DNA of 64,000 bases from Bacteroidales bacterium (GTDB lineage: Bacteria; Bacteroidota; Bacteroidia; Bacteroidales; UBA932): assembly GCA_017519185.1 (NCBI GenBank), contig JAFWSX010000025.1, forward strand, positions 62,001 to 126,000, written 5' to 3'. The notes under the pieces were generated by a model that saw only the letters and a program-made list of their open reading frames with translations, made no database searches and was not told where the DNA came from. Below, one piece after another: positions 48,346-58,488 of the stretch (positions are counted from its first letter, which is position 1; each line of letters begins with the position of its first letter). The position numbers and the translations under genes were made by a program.

Positions 48346-50751
48346 TTAAATGCTCTCCGGACGCTGGCCGGCTATTATCATCTCCGCCAGCGGATCTTCG
48401 ATATATTTCTGGATGGCGCGTTTCAGCGGACGGGCTCCATACTCGGGGTCATAACCCTGCTCGCACACGAGTTTCTTGGTCTCGGGTTTGATCTCGATGT
48501 CGTATCCCATTGCCTTCATCCTGCCGAGCAGTTCCTGGAGCTCTATGTCGCATATCTTCTCGATGTCTTCCTCGCTGAGCGAATTGAAGAGTATGCGGTC
48601 GTCAATCCTGTTGAGGAATTCCGGGGTGAACTTCTTGTTCAGGGCCTTCTCGATGATCTCGTTGTTGCGCTGGTTGCGGTCCGTTGACGGAGTCTTGAAT
48701 CCTATGCTGTTTCCGAAATCCTTCAGTTCGCGGCTTCCTATGTTGGATGTCATTATGAGGATTGTGTTCCGGAAGTCGATGTGGCGTCCTGCGCTGTCGG
48801 TCAGGCGGCCTTCGTCAAGCACCTGAAGCAGTATGTTGAAGATGTCGGGATGAGCCTTTTCGATCTCGTCGAGCAGCACTACGGAATATGGCTTGCGGCG
48901 CACGCGCTCGCTGAGCTGTCCACCCTCGTTGTATCCCACGTAGCCCGGAGGCGCTCCTATGAGCGCGCTCACTGAGAACTTCTCCATATATTCGCTCATA
49001 TCGATGCGGATCATATTGTCGCTGCTGTCGAACATATATTCGGCAAGCTTCTTGGCCAGCTGCGTCTTTCCGACACCGGTAGGGCCGAGGAAGATGAATG
49101 TGCCGATGGGCTTGTTGGGGTCGCGGAGGCCGGCGCGGTTGCGCTGTATGGCCCTTACCACCTTGTCCACTGCGTCGTCCTGTCCTATGATCTTGGTCTT
49201 CAGGCGCGGTGCCATCTGGATGAGCTTGTCGGTCTCTGCTTCAGAAACCTTGCTTACAGGCACGTTGGACATCATTGAAATGACACCTGCGATGTCCTGC
49301 TCGGTGACGACGGCTTTCTGCTGTGCGGCGGCCGGCGTCGCAAGTGCCTGCTGCTCGGACTCGAGGGCTACTTCTTCCTTGCGCAGCTCGGCAGCCTTCT
49401 TGAAGTCTTCGCCGTTCGCGGCGTCTCTCTTTTCCTGCCTTACCTTCTCGAGCCTGGCGTTGACTGCATCTATCTCGGAAGAGGTCTGGCTGTCATATTT
49501 CCTTACGCTGTAGCGTGCGGCGGCCTCGTCCATTGCGTCGATGGCCTTGTCGGGCTGGCTGCGGTCGGTGATATAGCGGTTCGACAGCACCACGCAGGCA
49601 TTAAGGGCTTCGGGCGTATACTCAACATTATGGAAAGCTTCGTATTTGGGCTTGAGAGTCTGCAGGATGAGCAGAGTCTGGTCGAAGTCGGTCTGGTCCA
49701 CGATTACCTTCTGGAAACGGCGCTCCAGCGCTCCGTCCTTCTCGATGATTTCGCGATATTCGTCGAGGGTCGTTGCGCCGATGCACTGTATTTCTCCGCG
49801 GGCAAGGGCCGGCTTGAGTATGTTGGCTGCATCGAGCGAACCTGCGGGGCCTCCGGCTCCCACAAGAGTGTGGACCTCATCCACGAACAGAATCACGTCC
49901 CCGGCCGATTTCACTTCATCCAGCACGGCTTTGAGACGCTCCTCGAACTGGCCACGGTATTTTGTCCCGGCCACGATGGCGCTCATATCGAGGCTGACTA
50001 TCCTCTTGTCCAGCAGGGCAAGGGGTGCCTTTTTGTTGGCTATGTCCTGTGCAAGGCCTTCTACGATGGCAGACTTGCCCACTCCGGGGTCGCCTATCAG
50101 CACAGGGTTGTTCTTCTTGCGTCGGCAGAGTATCTGGAAAATGCGCTCCACTTCCTTTTCACGGCATACTACAGGGTCGAGCTTGCCGCTGACTGCTTCA
50201 GCGGTGAGGTCGATGCCGTATTTGTCGAGGGTGGCGGTGCCTTTCTTTTCAGCTTTGGGAGCGGCCTGGGGCTGCGGCTTTGCTGCTGCGGGTTCTTCCC
50301 TGGGCGTTTCTTTCCTCTCGATGTTGCCGGCCATCACGTAGTTCCGGACGCTTTCGTGGGTGATGCCGTAGCGGCGCAGCACTGGGGTCACTGTGTTGTA
50401 TGACTCCTTGATGATGGCAAGCAGCAGATGCGTCATCTTGGGGGTGTCGGCGTTGCACTCTATGAGCTCGGTGGAGAGGTTGCGGTAGACATCTTCTATT
50501 TCCTTCGAAACCTTCACGCTCGAAGCCTTGTCGTATGGAATGTACTGCTGTGTGCCGATCACGCTTTCGATCTCGGCCTTTATATTGTCGGGATTGCCAC
50601 CAAATGTCTTTATTGTGTCAATCGCGTCGTTGTCGCCGTCGCGGAGGATGCCGAGGAACAGGTGGTCGGTGGTGACTGTGTTGTTTCCCAGCCTGGCCGC
50701 TTCTTCCTTTGCGTATGATAAAATCTTCTGAAGTACCTTGGTAAAATCCAT
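48346..50751 (-). CDS. clpC: ClpC-type AAA+ protease ATPase subunit
   Basis: 801 residues. The N-terminal Clp repeat domain spans about residues 1-145. The first AAA module has Walker [14 protein letters not shown], and the second has [13 protein letters not shown] with [23 protein letters not shown]. The linker contains [14 protein letters not shown], a UVR-like motif that points to ClpC rather than ClpA or ClpB. It unfolds substrates for ClpP, which is not in the window. A minus-strand TAAATTTG at 50772-50779 provides a promoter. Confidence 0.94.
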   Translation of the reverse strand: MDFTKVLQKILSYAKEEAARLGNNTVTTDHLFLGILRDGDNDAIDTIKTFGGNPDNIKAEIESVIGTQQYIPYDKASSVKVSKEIEDVYRNLSTELIECNADTPKMTHLLLAIIKESYNTVTPVLRRYGITHESVRNYVMAGNIERKETPREEPAAAKPQPQAAPKAEKKGTATLDKYGIDLTAEAVSGKLDPVVCREKEVERIFQILCRRKKNNPVLIGDPGVGKSAIVEGLAQDIANKKAPLALLDKRIVSLDMSAIVAGTKYRGQFEERLKAVLDEVKSAGDVILFVDEVHTLVGAGGPAGSLDAANILKPALARGEIQCIGATTLDEYREIIEKDGALERRFQKVIVDQTDFDQTLLILQTLKPKYEAFHNVEYTPEALNACVVLSNRYITDRSQPDKAIDAMDEAAARYSVRKYDSQTSSEIDAVNARLEKVRQEKRDAANGEDFKKAAELRKEEVALESEQQALATPAAAQQKAVVTEQDIAGVISMMSNVPVSKVSEAETDKLIQMAPRLKTKIIGQDDAVDKVVRAIQRNRAGLRDPNKPIGTFIFLGPTGVGKTQLAKKLAEYMFDSSDNMIRIDMSEYMEKFSVSALIGAPPGYVGYNEGGQLSERVRRKPYSVVLLDEIEKAHPDIFNILLQVLDEGRLTDSAGRHIDFRNTILIMTSNIGSRELKDFGNSIGFKTPSTDRNQRNNEIIEKALNKKFTPEFLNRIDDRILFNSLSEEDIEKICDIELQELLGRMKAMGYDIEIKPETKKLVCEQGYDPEYGARPLKRAIQKYIEDPLAEMIIAGQRPESI

Positions 50752-50771
50752 TTTTTATAAATCTTCTGCTA

Positions 50772-50779
50772 CAAATTTA
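50772..50779 (-). promoter_or_regulatory. Bacteroidetes -7 element for clpC
   Basis: TAAATTTG on the minus strand, 20 nt upstream of the clpC start. No heat-shock inverted repeat (CIRCE-like) is visible nearby. Confidence 0.55.
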
Positions 50780-50798
50780 GAAAAGTTTTAAAATTGAG

Positions 50799-50829
50799 GT
50801 TGCAACTTAGAAAAAGTTGACTACCTTTG
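50799..50829 (+). promoter_or_regulatory. Promoter of tRNA-Lys
   Basis: GTTG at 50799-50802, 19 nt, then TACCTTTG at 50822-50829, ending 17 nt before the mature tRNA. Confidence 0.7.
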
Positions 50830-50846
50830 CAATCCCAAACGGGAAT

Positions 50847-50919
50847 GCTTCCTTAGCTCAGTTGGTAGAGCACGACACTCTTAATGTTGGGGTCCAGGGT
50901 TCGAGACCCTGAGGGAGCA
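50847..50919 (+). tRNA. tRNA-Lys (anticodon CTT)
   Basis: 73 nt with a full cloverleaf. Acceptor GCTTCCT pairs with AGGGAGC (one T-G), followed by D stem GCTC/GAGC and anticodon stem CGACA/TGTTG around loop CTCTTAA, which gives anticodon CTT reading AAG. The T arm is CAGGG-TTCGAGA-CCCTG and the discriminator is A. CCA is not encoded. A promoter precedes it and a terminator follows at once. Confidence 0.95.
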
Positions 50920-50921
50920 CG

Positions 50922-50955
50922 AAAAAAACAGCAGTTTTGTAACTGCTGTTTTTTT
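50922..50955 (+). terminator. Terminator of tRNA-Lys
   Basis: AAAAAAACAGCAGTT, loop TTGT, AACTGCTGTTTTTTT: a perfect stem with a long T-run, 3 nt after the tRNA. Confidence 0.9.
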
Positions 50956-51018
50956 GTGCTCCGGGAGCACAGTTTCTACGGGGGCTCTGCCCCCGAACCC
51001 CTGCGTCGCAACGCGACG
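50956..51018. repeat. Three tandem GC-rich palindromes after tRNA-Lys
   Basis: GTGCTCC-G-GGAGCAC (50956-50970), CGGGGGC-TCT-GCCCCCG (50979-50995) and CGTCGC-AAC-GCGACG (51004-51018) lie side by side between two terminators. The first repeats the last eight bases of the tRNA region (GGGAGCAC at 50913-50920 and 50963-50970). They do not code and look like a repetitive extragenic palindrome cluster. Only this copy is in the window. Confidence 0.6.
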
Positions 51019-51033
51019 GAACTGACCGTTAAT

Positions 51034-51071
51034 AAAAAAAAGGCAACCGAACTCCGGATGCCTTTTTCGTT
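51034..51071. terminator. Bidirectional terminator at the end of the MFS transporter gene
   Basis: AAAAAGGCA pairs with TGCCTTTTT around an inner CCG/CGG stem. It serves the minus-strand transporter gene and stops any readthrough from the tRNA side. Confidence 0.85.
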
Positions 51072-51085
51072 TTTATCTATGAAGG

Positions 51086-52540
51086 TTATACCTCAATAGG
51101 TTTGTACTTAGGAACGAGTGATTTCATAATGATCCAGCCGATCAGGTAAGCGACGGCGCAGTAGCAGAAGATTACGAAATATCCTGCGGGCTTGCCTTCG
51201 AAACCGAGGAAGGTGAAAGCTGAGCCGGCGTTCTCTGCATATGTGAAGAGGTTACCTGCAACTTTCTGGACAATCATCGATCCGATACCGCCGGCCATTG
51301 TGCCGATGCCGGTGATGGATGCGATGGCACCCTTCGGGAACATATCACCGATGGTAGAGTAGAGGTTGGCTGACCAAGCCTGGTGTCCTGCACCTGCCAG
51401 ACCGATGAGGATAGCCGGCCACCAGGGGCTGATCTGTCCGAGAGGCTGGGCGAAGAGCGCAGCGATGGGGAAGAAGGCGAAGATCAACATCGCAAGCATA
51501 CGGCCGGGGTAAGGGTGCATGCCTTTCTTCTCAACGAACAGTTTCGGCAGATATCCTCCGAAGATGGAAACTACAGTCACAATAGCGTAGAGAGTGAAGA
51601 TGAGCGCCTGGCCCTTAGGGCTTGATGCTTTGATTCCGAACTGGTTGGCGAAGTAAGAAGGAGCCCAGAACAGGAAGAACCACCATACACCGTCAGTAAA
51701 GAACTTGCCGGTGATGAAGCTCCAGGTCTGTTTGTATTTGAAGCACTGCAGGAAAGAAATAGATTTCTCATCTTTCGCAGCGGCAGCGGCCTTGGCTGCT
51801 TCAGCTTTTTCTTCAGCGTCGTCCTGGTGGATATATTCGAGCTCAGAAGCATTCACATATTTGCTCTTCTCGGGCTTGTTGTAGAGCCAGGCCCAGAAGA
51901 ACATCCATACGAAACCGATCGCACCGATGATGATGAATGCCATTTCCCATCCGAGGTTCTTTGCGAGAGCAGGGATGCAGAGAGGAGCTGCGAGAGCACC
52001 TACAGAAGCGCCGGCGTTGAAAATAGAAGTTGCGAAAGCCCTGTCCTTCTTCGGGAAATATTCGGCAGTCGTCTTGATGGCAGCCGGGAAGTTTCCGGAC
52101 TCACCAAGCGCCAATATGCCTCGACAGAACAGGAACATGTAGACGGAGACTGTCGAAATGGCAAGCGCGATGTTGCTGCCGGCTTCAACGGCTCTGAGAG
52201 CTGCGACACTGTCAACACCATCAACGAAAAGGGTGGTGGCCCAGCCGCAGGCGGCGTGCAGAACAGCACCGAAAGACCATACTCCGATAGCGATCAGGTA
52301 GCCTTTCTTCGTTCCCATCCAGTCGATGAACTTGCCTGCGAAGAGGCTGACGAGAGCATAGAAGATAGAGAAGAAGCTGGTGATCGTACCGTAGTTTGCA
52401 TCAGTCCAGTGGAATTCTGGCTTGATGAATTCATCGTAGGTCAGTGACAGCACCTGACGGTCCAGATAATTGACCGTTGTCGCCAGGAACAGCATGGAGC
52501 ATATCACCCACCTGAAATTTGTAGCTTTTGTGTTAGTCAT
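51086..52540 (-). CDS. MFS transporter, anion:cation symporter (hexuronate/ExuT-like)
   Basis: 484 residues with about twelve membrane segments and no signal. NYLDRQVLSLTYDEF in helix 1, RGILALGESGNFPAAIKTTAEYFPKKDRA after helix 4 and the GAGHQAWSANLYSTIGDMFP segment are typical of the ACS family that includes hexuronate and glucarate transporters. A charged alanine-rich loop (about residues 240-262) splits the halves and is longer than usual. Substrate is probably a sugar acid such as glucuronate or galacturonate, but no catabolic gene is adjacent. Confidence 0.85.
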   Translation of the reverse strand: MTNTKATNFRWVICSMLFLATTVNYLDRQVLSLTYDEFIKPEFHWTDANYGTITSFFSIFYALVSLFAGKFIDWMGTKKGYLIAIGVWSFGAVLHAACGWATTLFVDGVDSVAALRAVEAGSNIALAISTVSVYMFLFCRGILALGESGNFPAAIKTTAEYFPKKDRAFATSIFNAGASVGALAAPLCIPALAKNLGWEMAFIIIGAIGFVWMFFWAWLYNKPEKSKYVNASELEYIHQDDAEEKAEAAKAAAAAKDEKSISFLQCFKYKQTWSFITGKFFTDGVWWFFLFWAPSYFANQFGIKASSPKGQALIFTLYAIVTVVSIFGGYLPKLFVEKKGMHPYPGRMLAMLIFAFFPIAALFAQPLGQISPWWPAILIGLAGAGHQAWSANLYSTIGDMFPKGAIASITGIGTMAGGIGSMIVQKVAGNLFTYAENAGSAFTFLGFEGKPAGYFVIFCYCAVAYLIGWIIMKSLVPKYKPIEV

Positions 52541-52621
52541 ATAGTGAATTTTATAATCAGAAAATTTGCAAATAATCGTCCGAATTTACGAAATAAAATT
52601 GAAGAAACCTATCATCTGGCA

Positions 52622-53575
52622 TCAGAATCCGCTTGAATAGGCTTGCTGGGGATTGGCGTATACCTTGCCGATCTTGTGGTCCAGATTGTTTATCTCCATA
52701 TCTATCTGCCAGTTGCAACCCTTGTCTATGTAGTTGTCGATGAACCACATAACTGCGTCGAACTGCTCCATCTGGAATCCTGCGACCTCGTGGGAATGGT
52801 TGATGAAAGTGGCGAAGCAGTAAGGATAGCCGGCATCCTTGAAACCGGCGGCCAGCGGCTTGCTGCCGAACATTCCCAGTCGGAAGATCTGTATCTTGTT
52901 GTAAGGCACAAGCCTGTCGGTGTCTCCGTGCATAAAGAACGTAGGAGCCGGGTCGTGCACTTCGTATTTGCACTCGCCCTTACTTGAGAAGACTCCTCCG
53001 GAGAACGAGATCACGCCCGCTATGCGGAAATCGGCAGGCATCGCAGCTGTCATCGGAGTGCGGTTGCTCAGCTCATAGTTGGCCTGGAGGACTGAGATCG
53101 CACCTGCACTGCTGCCGCAGAGTATTATCTTATCCTTGTCGATGCGCAGCGTTTCGGCGTTTTGGAGGATGTAGTCAATTGCGGCAAAAAGGTCTTCGGT
53201 AGCGATATCGATGGAGTTGCGGACCGGCTCCATCATCTTGAGAATGCTGCCGCCGTGGAAATCCCTGAGGCCTAGACGGTAGTCGCTGGCCACTGTCACA
53301 TATCCCTGTTCGGCCATCGCGCGGCAGAACTTGGTGTAGAAGGGACTGCGCTGGTTGTTGTCCACGAAGCCGCCGCCATAGACGAAAATCATGCACGGCC
53401 TGAGCGAATCCGATTTCTGCTGGTGCTGCGGAAAGTAGAAATCGAGGGCGAGCGTCTGTGTGTCGCGGACGGCAAAAACCTGCGAACTGTCCCAGGGGTC
53501 GGACTCCTGGGCGACGGCGTCATAAGTGCAGAGAATCGCTGTGAAAGCAATGAAGGCGAAAATGAACTTTTTCAT
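52622..53575 (-). CDS. Alpha/beta hydrolase, secreted carboxylesterase-like
   Basis: 317 residues with a Sec signal ending AVAQ. The oxyanion segment is FVYGGGF (residues 64-70), close to the HGGG of hormone-sensitive-lipase-type esterases. The nucleophile Ser156 lies in CGSSAG (GxSxG). A late HDTDRLVPY and NHSHEV supply the acid and histidine regions. It probably cleaves acyl or feruloyl esters from glycans or small esters. It starts 2 nt after the stop of the upstream gene, so they form a pair. Confidence 0.83.
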   Translation of the reverse strand: MKKFIFAFIAFTAILCTYDAVAQESDPWDSSQVFAVRDTQTLALDFYFPQHQQKSDSLRPCMIFVYGGGFVDNNQRSPFYTKFCRAMAEQGYVTVASDYRLGLRDFHGGSILKMMEPVRNSIDIATEDLFAAIDYILQNAETLRIDKDKIILCGSSAGAISVLQANYELSNRTPMTAAMPADFRIAGVISFSGGVFSSKGECKYEVHDPAPTFFMHGDTDRLVPYNKIQIFRLGMFGSKPLAAGFKDAGYPYCFATFINHSHEVAGFQMEQFDAVMWFIDNYIDKGCNWQIDMEINNLDHKIGKVYANPQQAYSSGF

Positions 53576-53577
53576 AA

Positions 53578-54318
53578 TTATGGTTTTATATATTGTTTCA
53601 GATATTTGAGGCTTCCGAAGTTCCGGATTTTCACTCCTCCGCAGTCGGGAGTGCGTTCACGTGCAAAGGTGACGGGGTTTATCCAGAAAGTCACCGGTTC
53701 GCGCAGCCCGGCCTCGTGGAAACCCATACGGGCATAGACGGCCCCGTCTGACCATTCCAGGTCGGCATAGGTCATCACTTCGTCAGGAGAGTTTTCTTCG
53801 ACGAAACGTGCGAGCATGCGGCTCATCCCGCCGGAGATGCGGCTCCCCGAAAGGCTGGCATATCGCACCCATTCGAATGAGCGCAGCGGCACCTGGGCGC
53901 CTTCGATGTCGCGCGGAATGGTGCGGGGCGAGGAGAACAGCGACACTGCCACAAGTTCGCCGTCGAGGAACATACCGTATTTATATTTTGCCTTCGCTGT
54001 CCCGTAGCTGTGGTGACGGCTCAGAAAGCCGGCGGCCGCAACCGCGTCTATCCGCCTTATGTCGCATTTCCTGGCGAAAATCTTACGGTACCGGCCGAGG
54101 TGGGCGAGTATCCTTTCCCTTATATATGGCCCGGCAGCCATCCACCTGTCTTCGTAAAGATAAATGGTTCCTTTTACCCGTTCGGGGCGCTCGAATCCGT
54201 CAATGGGGACAAGCCGTATCTCTATCCCGCTGTCAGGAAAAGAAAAGAGCAAATCCTCTCTGCTGCAGGATATCCCCTGGGCGTCTATGAATCCGGCGAA
54301 TTCGTCTGCGAAAGTCAT
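53578..54318 (-). CDS. Uncharacterised GNAT-like protein
   Basis: 246 residues, no signal or membrane segment. I do not recognise the family with certainty. The second half reads like a GNAT acyltransferase fold: FLSRHHSYG, then KYGMFLDGELVAVSLFS, a region with FEWVRYAS and ISGGMSRML, and VMTYADLEWSDGAVYARMGF. A similar ADxxWSxGxVYxxxGF pattern occurs in phage and plasmid proteins including Mom-like modification enzymes, so a nucleic-acid-modifying role is possible but unproven. It is the first gene of a two-gene unit with the esterase and diverges from gyrA. Confidence 0.45.
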   Translation of the reverse strand: MTFADEFAGFIDAQGISCSREDLLFSFPDSGIEIRLVPIDGFERPERVKGTIYLYEDRWMAAGPYIRERILAHLGRYRKIFARKCDIRRIDAVAAAGFLSRHHSYGTAKAKYKYGMFLDGELVAVSLFSSPRTIPRDIEGAQVPLRSFEWVRYASLSGSRISGGMSRMLARFVEENSPDEVMTYADLEWSDGAVYARMGFHEAGLREPVTFWINPVTFARERTPDCGGVKIRNFGSLKYLKQYIKP

Positions 54319-54363
54319 GGTGTAAAGGTATGAAAGTTCTTAGAATCTGTTGATAGATTCTTC

Positions 54364-54393
54364 TTGTCCCTTACAAATATTTTCGTATCTTTA
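54364..54393 (+). promoter_or_regulatory. Likely promoter of gyrA
   Basis: TTG at 54364-54366, exactly 19 nt, then TATCTTTA at 54386-54393, one base from TAnnTTTG. The gyrA ATG is 27 nt further on. Confidence 0.5.
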
Positions 54394-54419
54394 CCCGATA
54401 TTTGAAGAGAAGTTTTTAG

Positions 54420-56972
54420 ATGGATTTTGAAGAAAACAACATTGTAGAAGAACCCACCGAGCGCCTGATTCCCATAAGCGTGGAGTCGGAAATGAAGAGC
54501 GCATACATTGACTATTCAATGTCTGTGATCGTGTCCCGCGCCCTGCCTGATGTACGCGACGGTATGAAACCCGTCCACAGGCGCGTCCTGTTCGGTATGG
54601 AAGGCCTTGGAGTAGGCTCGAGCGGAAGCACCAAGAAGTCCGCCCGTATCGTGGGAGAGGTTCTCGGTAAATATCACCCTCACGGTGATGCCAGCGTATA
54701 TGACGCCATGGCCCGCCTCGCGCAGCCGTGGAATATGAGATATCCCCTTGTTTTCGGACAGGGTAACTTCGGTAGCGTCGACGGCGACCCGGTCGCTGCG
54801 ATGCGTTATACCGAGGCCAAACTTGAGAAACTTGCCGAAGAGGTCCTCGAAGACCTTGACAAGGACACCGTCGACTTCATGCCGAACTTCGACGAGTCGC
54901 TCCAGGAGCCTACTGTGCTTCCTGCAAAGGCTCCGTTGCTGCTGCTTAACGGTGCCGCCGGCATCGCGGTCGGTATGGCCACCAATATGGCTCCGCACAA
55001 CCTGACAGAGGTCTGCAACGCCATCTGTGCATACATCGACGACCCCGAGATCACCGTTGAAGGCCTGATGCAGCACGTGAAGGGTCCCGACTTCCCGACG
55101 GGGGGTATCATCCAGGGCCTTTCAGGCATCCGTGACGCTTTCGAGACTGGTCGTGGAAGGATTGTTGTCCGCTCCAAGACCGACATTGAAGTTTCCGACA
55201 GCGGCCGTGAGACCATCGTGGTTTCGGAGATTCCCTACCAGATAAACAAGAAGGAACTGATCGAGAAGATTGCAGAGCTTGTCGAGGCCAAGAAAATCGA
55301 CGGCATATCATACATCAACGACGAGAGCGACCGCAAGGGTATGCGCATCGTCATCAAACTGAAGATGGGTGCCGTGGCCAATGTGGTGCTGAACACCCTG
55401 TTCAAGTATACCCAGCTGCAGGCCAGTTTCTCCGTGAACAACATCGCCCTTGTGGACGGCCGCCCGAAGCTGCTCAACCTCAAGGACCTCATCAAGTATT
55501 TCGTGCGCCATCGCCACGAAGTCGTGCTCCGCAGGACACGCTTCGACCTTGACGCAGCCCAGAAGAAGGCTCACATCCTCGAAGGTCTGCTGAAGGCGCT
55601 CGACATAATAGACCTTATCATCGAGCACATCCGTGCATCCAAGACTGTCCAGGACGCCCGTGACGGCCTGATGGAGAAGTTCGGTTTCACGGAGCCCCAG
55701 GCTGATGCCATCGTCGAGATGCGTCTGCGTCAGTTGACTGGACTCGAAAGGGACAAGCTCCAGGCACAGTACGACGACCTGGAGGCGCTGATCCATCACC
55801 TGCAGGAAATCCTTGCCGACGAAAGTCTCCAGTACGGCATCATCAAGGACGAGATGCAGGACCTCATCGCCAAGTACGGCGACGACCGCCGCACCGAGAT
55901 CGCTCCCAGCGCGGAAGACTTCAACCCCGAGGACTTCTATGCCGACGAGGACGTGGTCATCACGATATCCCATCTGGGCTATATCAAGCGCACCCCGCTG
56001 ACTGAATACCGTCTCCAGAACCGTGGCGGTATCGGGTCGAAGGGCAGCACTACCCGCGAAGAGGATTTCATCGAACATATTTACGTGGCCAATATGCACA
56101 GCACTATGATGTTCTTCACCAAGAACGGAAAGTGCTACTGGCTCAAGGTCTACGAGATTCCTGAAGGCACAAAGGCTTCGAAGGGCCGTGCCATCCAGAA
56201 CGTCATCAACATAGAGCCCGAGGATGTTGTCCAGGCATACATCAATGTCAAGTCGTTCGACGACAAGGAGTATGTCGACAGCCACTACGTAATCCTCGCC
56301 ACCAAGTCCGGCATCATCAAGAAGACCTCCCTCGAGGCCTATTCGCGTCCCCGCGCCAACGGTGTCATCGCCGTGAACATCCGTGAGGGAGACGCCCTGA
56401 TCGAAGCCCGTCTGACCAACGGCAACAGTTACGTGCAGCTCGCCGGCCGCGACGGATACCTCTGCAGCTTCCACGAGAGCAAGGCCCGCGCCATCGGCAG
56501 AACGGCCACAGGAGTGCGTGGAATAAGCCTATCAGAGGGTGACGAAGTCGTTGGCATGATTTGTGTTGAAGGTGACATTCCGGAAGAGAACCTGCCGCAG
56601 GTTTTGGTAGTAAGCGAGAACGGATATGGCAAGAGATCGAGGATAATGGACTACCGCATAACCAACAGGGGAGGCAAAGGAGTAAAGACCATTAACGTTA
56701 CTGAAAAGACAGGCCCGCTGATAGCTATCAAGGATGTGACCGATGACAACGACCTGATGATCATCAACAAGTCAGGCATCACCATAAGGATGGCGGTTTC
56801 GGACATCAAAGTGGCAGGCAGGGCGACTCAGGGAGTCAAACTGATCAATATCAGGGAAAACGACAGCATCGCAGCAGTATGCGTGGTAAGCAAGAGTGAA
56901 GAACCTGCTTCGGCAGAACAGGCTGCGGACACAGAATCAACCCCAGACAATCAGCAAACACAATCAGAATAA
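54420..56972 (+). CDS. gyrA: DNA gyrase subunit A
   Basis: 850 residues. It breaks and rejoins DNA during supercoiling. The catalytic Tyr130 is in AAMRYTE. The quinolone-binding region reads [12 protein letters not shown], so the serine at E. coli position 83 is Ala91 here and the E. coli Asp87 equivalent is Asp95. The C-terminal beta-pinwheel includes [11 protein letters not shown] (GyrA-box type), which separates it from ParC. The tail is acidic and Gln/Asn-rich. The next gene starts 19 nt later. Confidence 0.96.
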   Translation: MDFEENNIVEEPTERLIPISVESEMKSAYIDYSMSVIVSRALPDVRDGMKPVHRRVLFGMEGLGVGSSGSTKKSARIVGEVLGKYHPHGDASVYDAMARLAQPWNMRYPLVFGQGNFGSVDGDPVAAMRYTEAKLEKLAEEVLEDLDKDTVDFMPNFDESLQEPTVLPAKAPLLLLNGAAGIAVGMATNMAPHNLTEVCNAICAYIDDPEITVEGLMQHVKGPDFPTGGIIQGLSGIRDAFETGRGRIVVRSKTDIEVSDSGRETIVVSEIPYQINKKELIEKIAELVEAKKIDGISYINDESDRKGMRIVIKLKMGAVANVVLNTLFKYTQLQASFSVNNIALVDGRPKLLNLKDLIKYFVRHRHEVVLRRTRFDLDAAQKKAHILEGLLKALDIIDLIIEHIRASKTVQDARDGLMEKFGFTEPQADAIVEMRLRQLTGLERDKLQAQYDDLEALIHHLQEILADESLQYGIIKDEMQDLIAKYGDDRRTEIAPSAEDFNPEDFYADEDVVITISHLGYIKRTPLTEYRLQNRGGIGSKGSTTREEDFIEHIYVANMHSTMMFFTKNGKCYWLKVYEIPEGTKASKGRAIQNVINIEPEDVVQAYINVKSFDDKEYVDSHYVILATKSGIIKKTSLEAYSRPRANGVIAVNIREGDALIEARLTNGNSYVQLAGRDGYLCSFHESKARAIGRTATGVRGISLSEGDEVVGMICVEGDIPEENLPQVLVVSENGYGKRSRIMDYRITNRGGKGVKTINVTEKTGPLIAIKDVTDDNDLMIINKSGITIRMAVSDIKVAGRATQGVKLINIRENDSIAAVCVVSKSEEPASAEQAADTESTPDNQQTQSE

Positions 56973-56991
56973 ACAACTAATCTACACTAAA

Positions 56992-58422
56992 ATGAAAAAG
57001 ATTCTTCTTTTTGTTCTTGCATCTTCAATTTCGATGATGACAATGGCTCAGCCCCCTATGGGTGGCGGTGGAATGCGTGGCGGTATGGGCGGCCCCGGCG
57101 GCGGTGGACGTCCTCAGGGTGGTGGAAGCACCATCTCTGCTGCTATCGGAGCAGGTACCAACGCATCTGAAGCTAAGGCAGTGTTAGATGCCAAGAAAGC
57201 ATTGGATAAAGCTATCGCAGCTTCTCAGAATGCCGGCAAGGCAGCAAAGGCCGCTACCTGGACTGCACTCAGCGATGCATATGTCAAAGCTTATGAAGCT
57301 CCCACCCAGAACATCCTGGAAGGCAGCTCCGCAAGTGATGTGAATGTATTCCTCAAAGGTCAGAAAGCTACCGGCATCAGCAACAAGACAACCGCCGACG
57401 GTACTGAATACGAAGTTCTCTCTTATGACAACAAGGACCTCTATTTCAGGAACGGTGCCCTCGATTTCTGGGTAGTTACCAAACCTGTTGTCGACGGTGC
57501 TCTCGACAAAGCTATCGAAGCTCTTGAAAAGGCCTACTCACTCGACCCCAAGGCTGCCACCAACAAGGCATACGCTGAGAAGGCACAGGTCATCTACAAG
57601 AACTTCTATGACGAGGCCGTTAATACCTACCTCGCCGGCGACGCAGCTGCTGCAAGCAAGATTTTCGACAAGGCCTCTGCAGTTTCTGCAGGCAAGATCC
57701 TGAACTCATTCGACTCAATGAGCGTATACAACTCAGGTCTTATGGCAGCAATGTCTGGTGACAGGGCTAAAGCTATCGAGAAATACAAACTCTGCATGGA
57801 AAAGGGTTACTTCAATGAAGGAAACGTTTATTCAAACCTTGCAGACCTTTACAAGTCAGAAGGTAACGCCGATCTGGCAATGAAGACTCTGGAAGACGGT
57901 TTCGCCAAATTCCCGAACAGCCAGGCTATCCTCGTCGGCCTCATCAACCACTACCTTGAGACCGGCACCGAGCCCGACAAACTGTTCACCCTTCTCCACA
58001 ACGCTCAGGCCAACGACCCGAACAACGCTTCTCTCTACTATGTAGAAGGTGACGCATACAAGAAACTCGGTGACTATGACAAGGCTCTCGAACTCTATGA
58101 CAAGTCAAGCGCTGTTGATCCTACCTACATCTATGGTATCCTCAACAAAGGTATGCTCTATTATGACCGCGCAGTCGAGACCCAGGAGAAAGCCAGCCTC
58201 GAGCTTGATGACGCCAAGTATGCTAAGCTCGTCGATGAGCTCAACGGCTATCTTGAGAAAGCCATCGATCCTTTCGAGAAAGCTTTCGAAATGGCTAAGG
58301 ACAACGACATCAAGACAGCCATCGCTGATTATCTGAAGAACATCTACTACAGATTCAGGGATAAAGGCGCTGAATACCAGGCTGCATACGATAAGTACAA
58401 CAACATGCTGAAAGGCGAATAA
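56992..58422 (+). CDS. Secreted tetratricopeptide-repeat protein with Gly-rich N-terminus
   Basis: 476 residues from ATG 56992; the longer frame from 56896 runs through the end of gyrA. A Sec signal (MKKILLFVLASS to TMAQ) is followed by a flexible methionine/glycine-rich stretch (PPMGGGGMRGG). From about residue 155 the protein is built of TPR-type helical pairs, e.g. ALEKAYSLDPKA, DLYKSEGNADLAM, GDAYKKLGDYDKALELYDKSSAVDP. It probably acts as a periplasmic scaffold; partners are unknown. It follows gyrA closely and ends in a strong terminator. Confidence 0.8.
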   Translation: MKKILLFVLASSISMMTMAQPPMGGGGMRGGMGGPGGGGRPQGGGSTISAAIGAGTNASEAKAVLDAKKALDKAIAASQNAGKAAKAATWTALSDAYVKAYEAPTQNILEGSSASDVNVFLKGQKATGISNKTTADGTEYEVLSYDNKDLYFRNGALDFWVVTKPVVDGALDKAIEALEKAYSLDPKAATNKAYAEKAQVIYKNFYDEAVNTYLAGDAAAASKIFDKASAVSAGKILNSFDSMSVYNSGLMAAMSGDRAKAIEKYKLCMEKGYFNEGNVYSNLADLYKSEGNADLAMKTLEDGFAKFPNSQAILVGLINHYLETGTEPDKLFTLLHNAQANDPNNASLYYVEGDAYKKLGDYDKALELYDKSSAVDPTYIYGILNKGMLYYDRAVETQEKASLELDDAKYAKLVDELNGYLEKAIDPFEKAFEMAKDNDIKTAIADYLKNIYYRFRDKGAEYQAAYDKYNNMLKGE

Positions 58423-58438
58423 ATCTACACGACCATAT

Positions 58439-58469
58439 GGAAGGCTGCCGTTCGGCAGCCTTCCTTTTT
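58439..58469 (+). terminator. Terminator after the TPR gene
   Basis: GGAAGGCTGCCG pairs with CGGCAGCCTTCC, followed by TTTTT. It separates the gyrA-TPR unit from the PurF-like gene. Confidence 0.9.
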
Positions 58470-58488
58470 AAAAGACAGTAACAATACA

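Noticed and set aside
50847-51071. Integrated mobile element at tRNA-Lys
   Set aside because: Only an 8-bp repeat is present; there is no integrase, transposase or cargo between it and the next gene.
55308-56474. 388-codon minus-strand frame
   Set aside because: Antisense shadow of gyrA with valine/leucine/aspartate-rich, motif-free translation.
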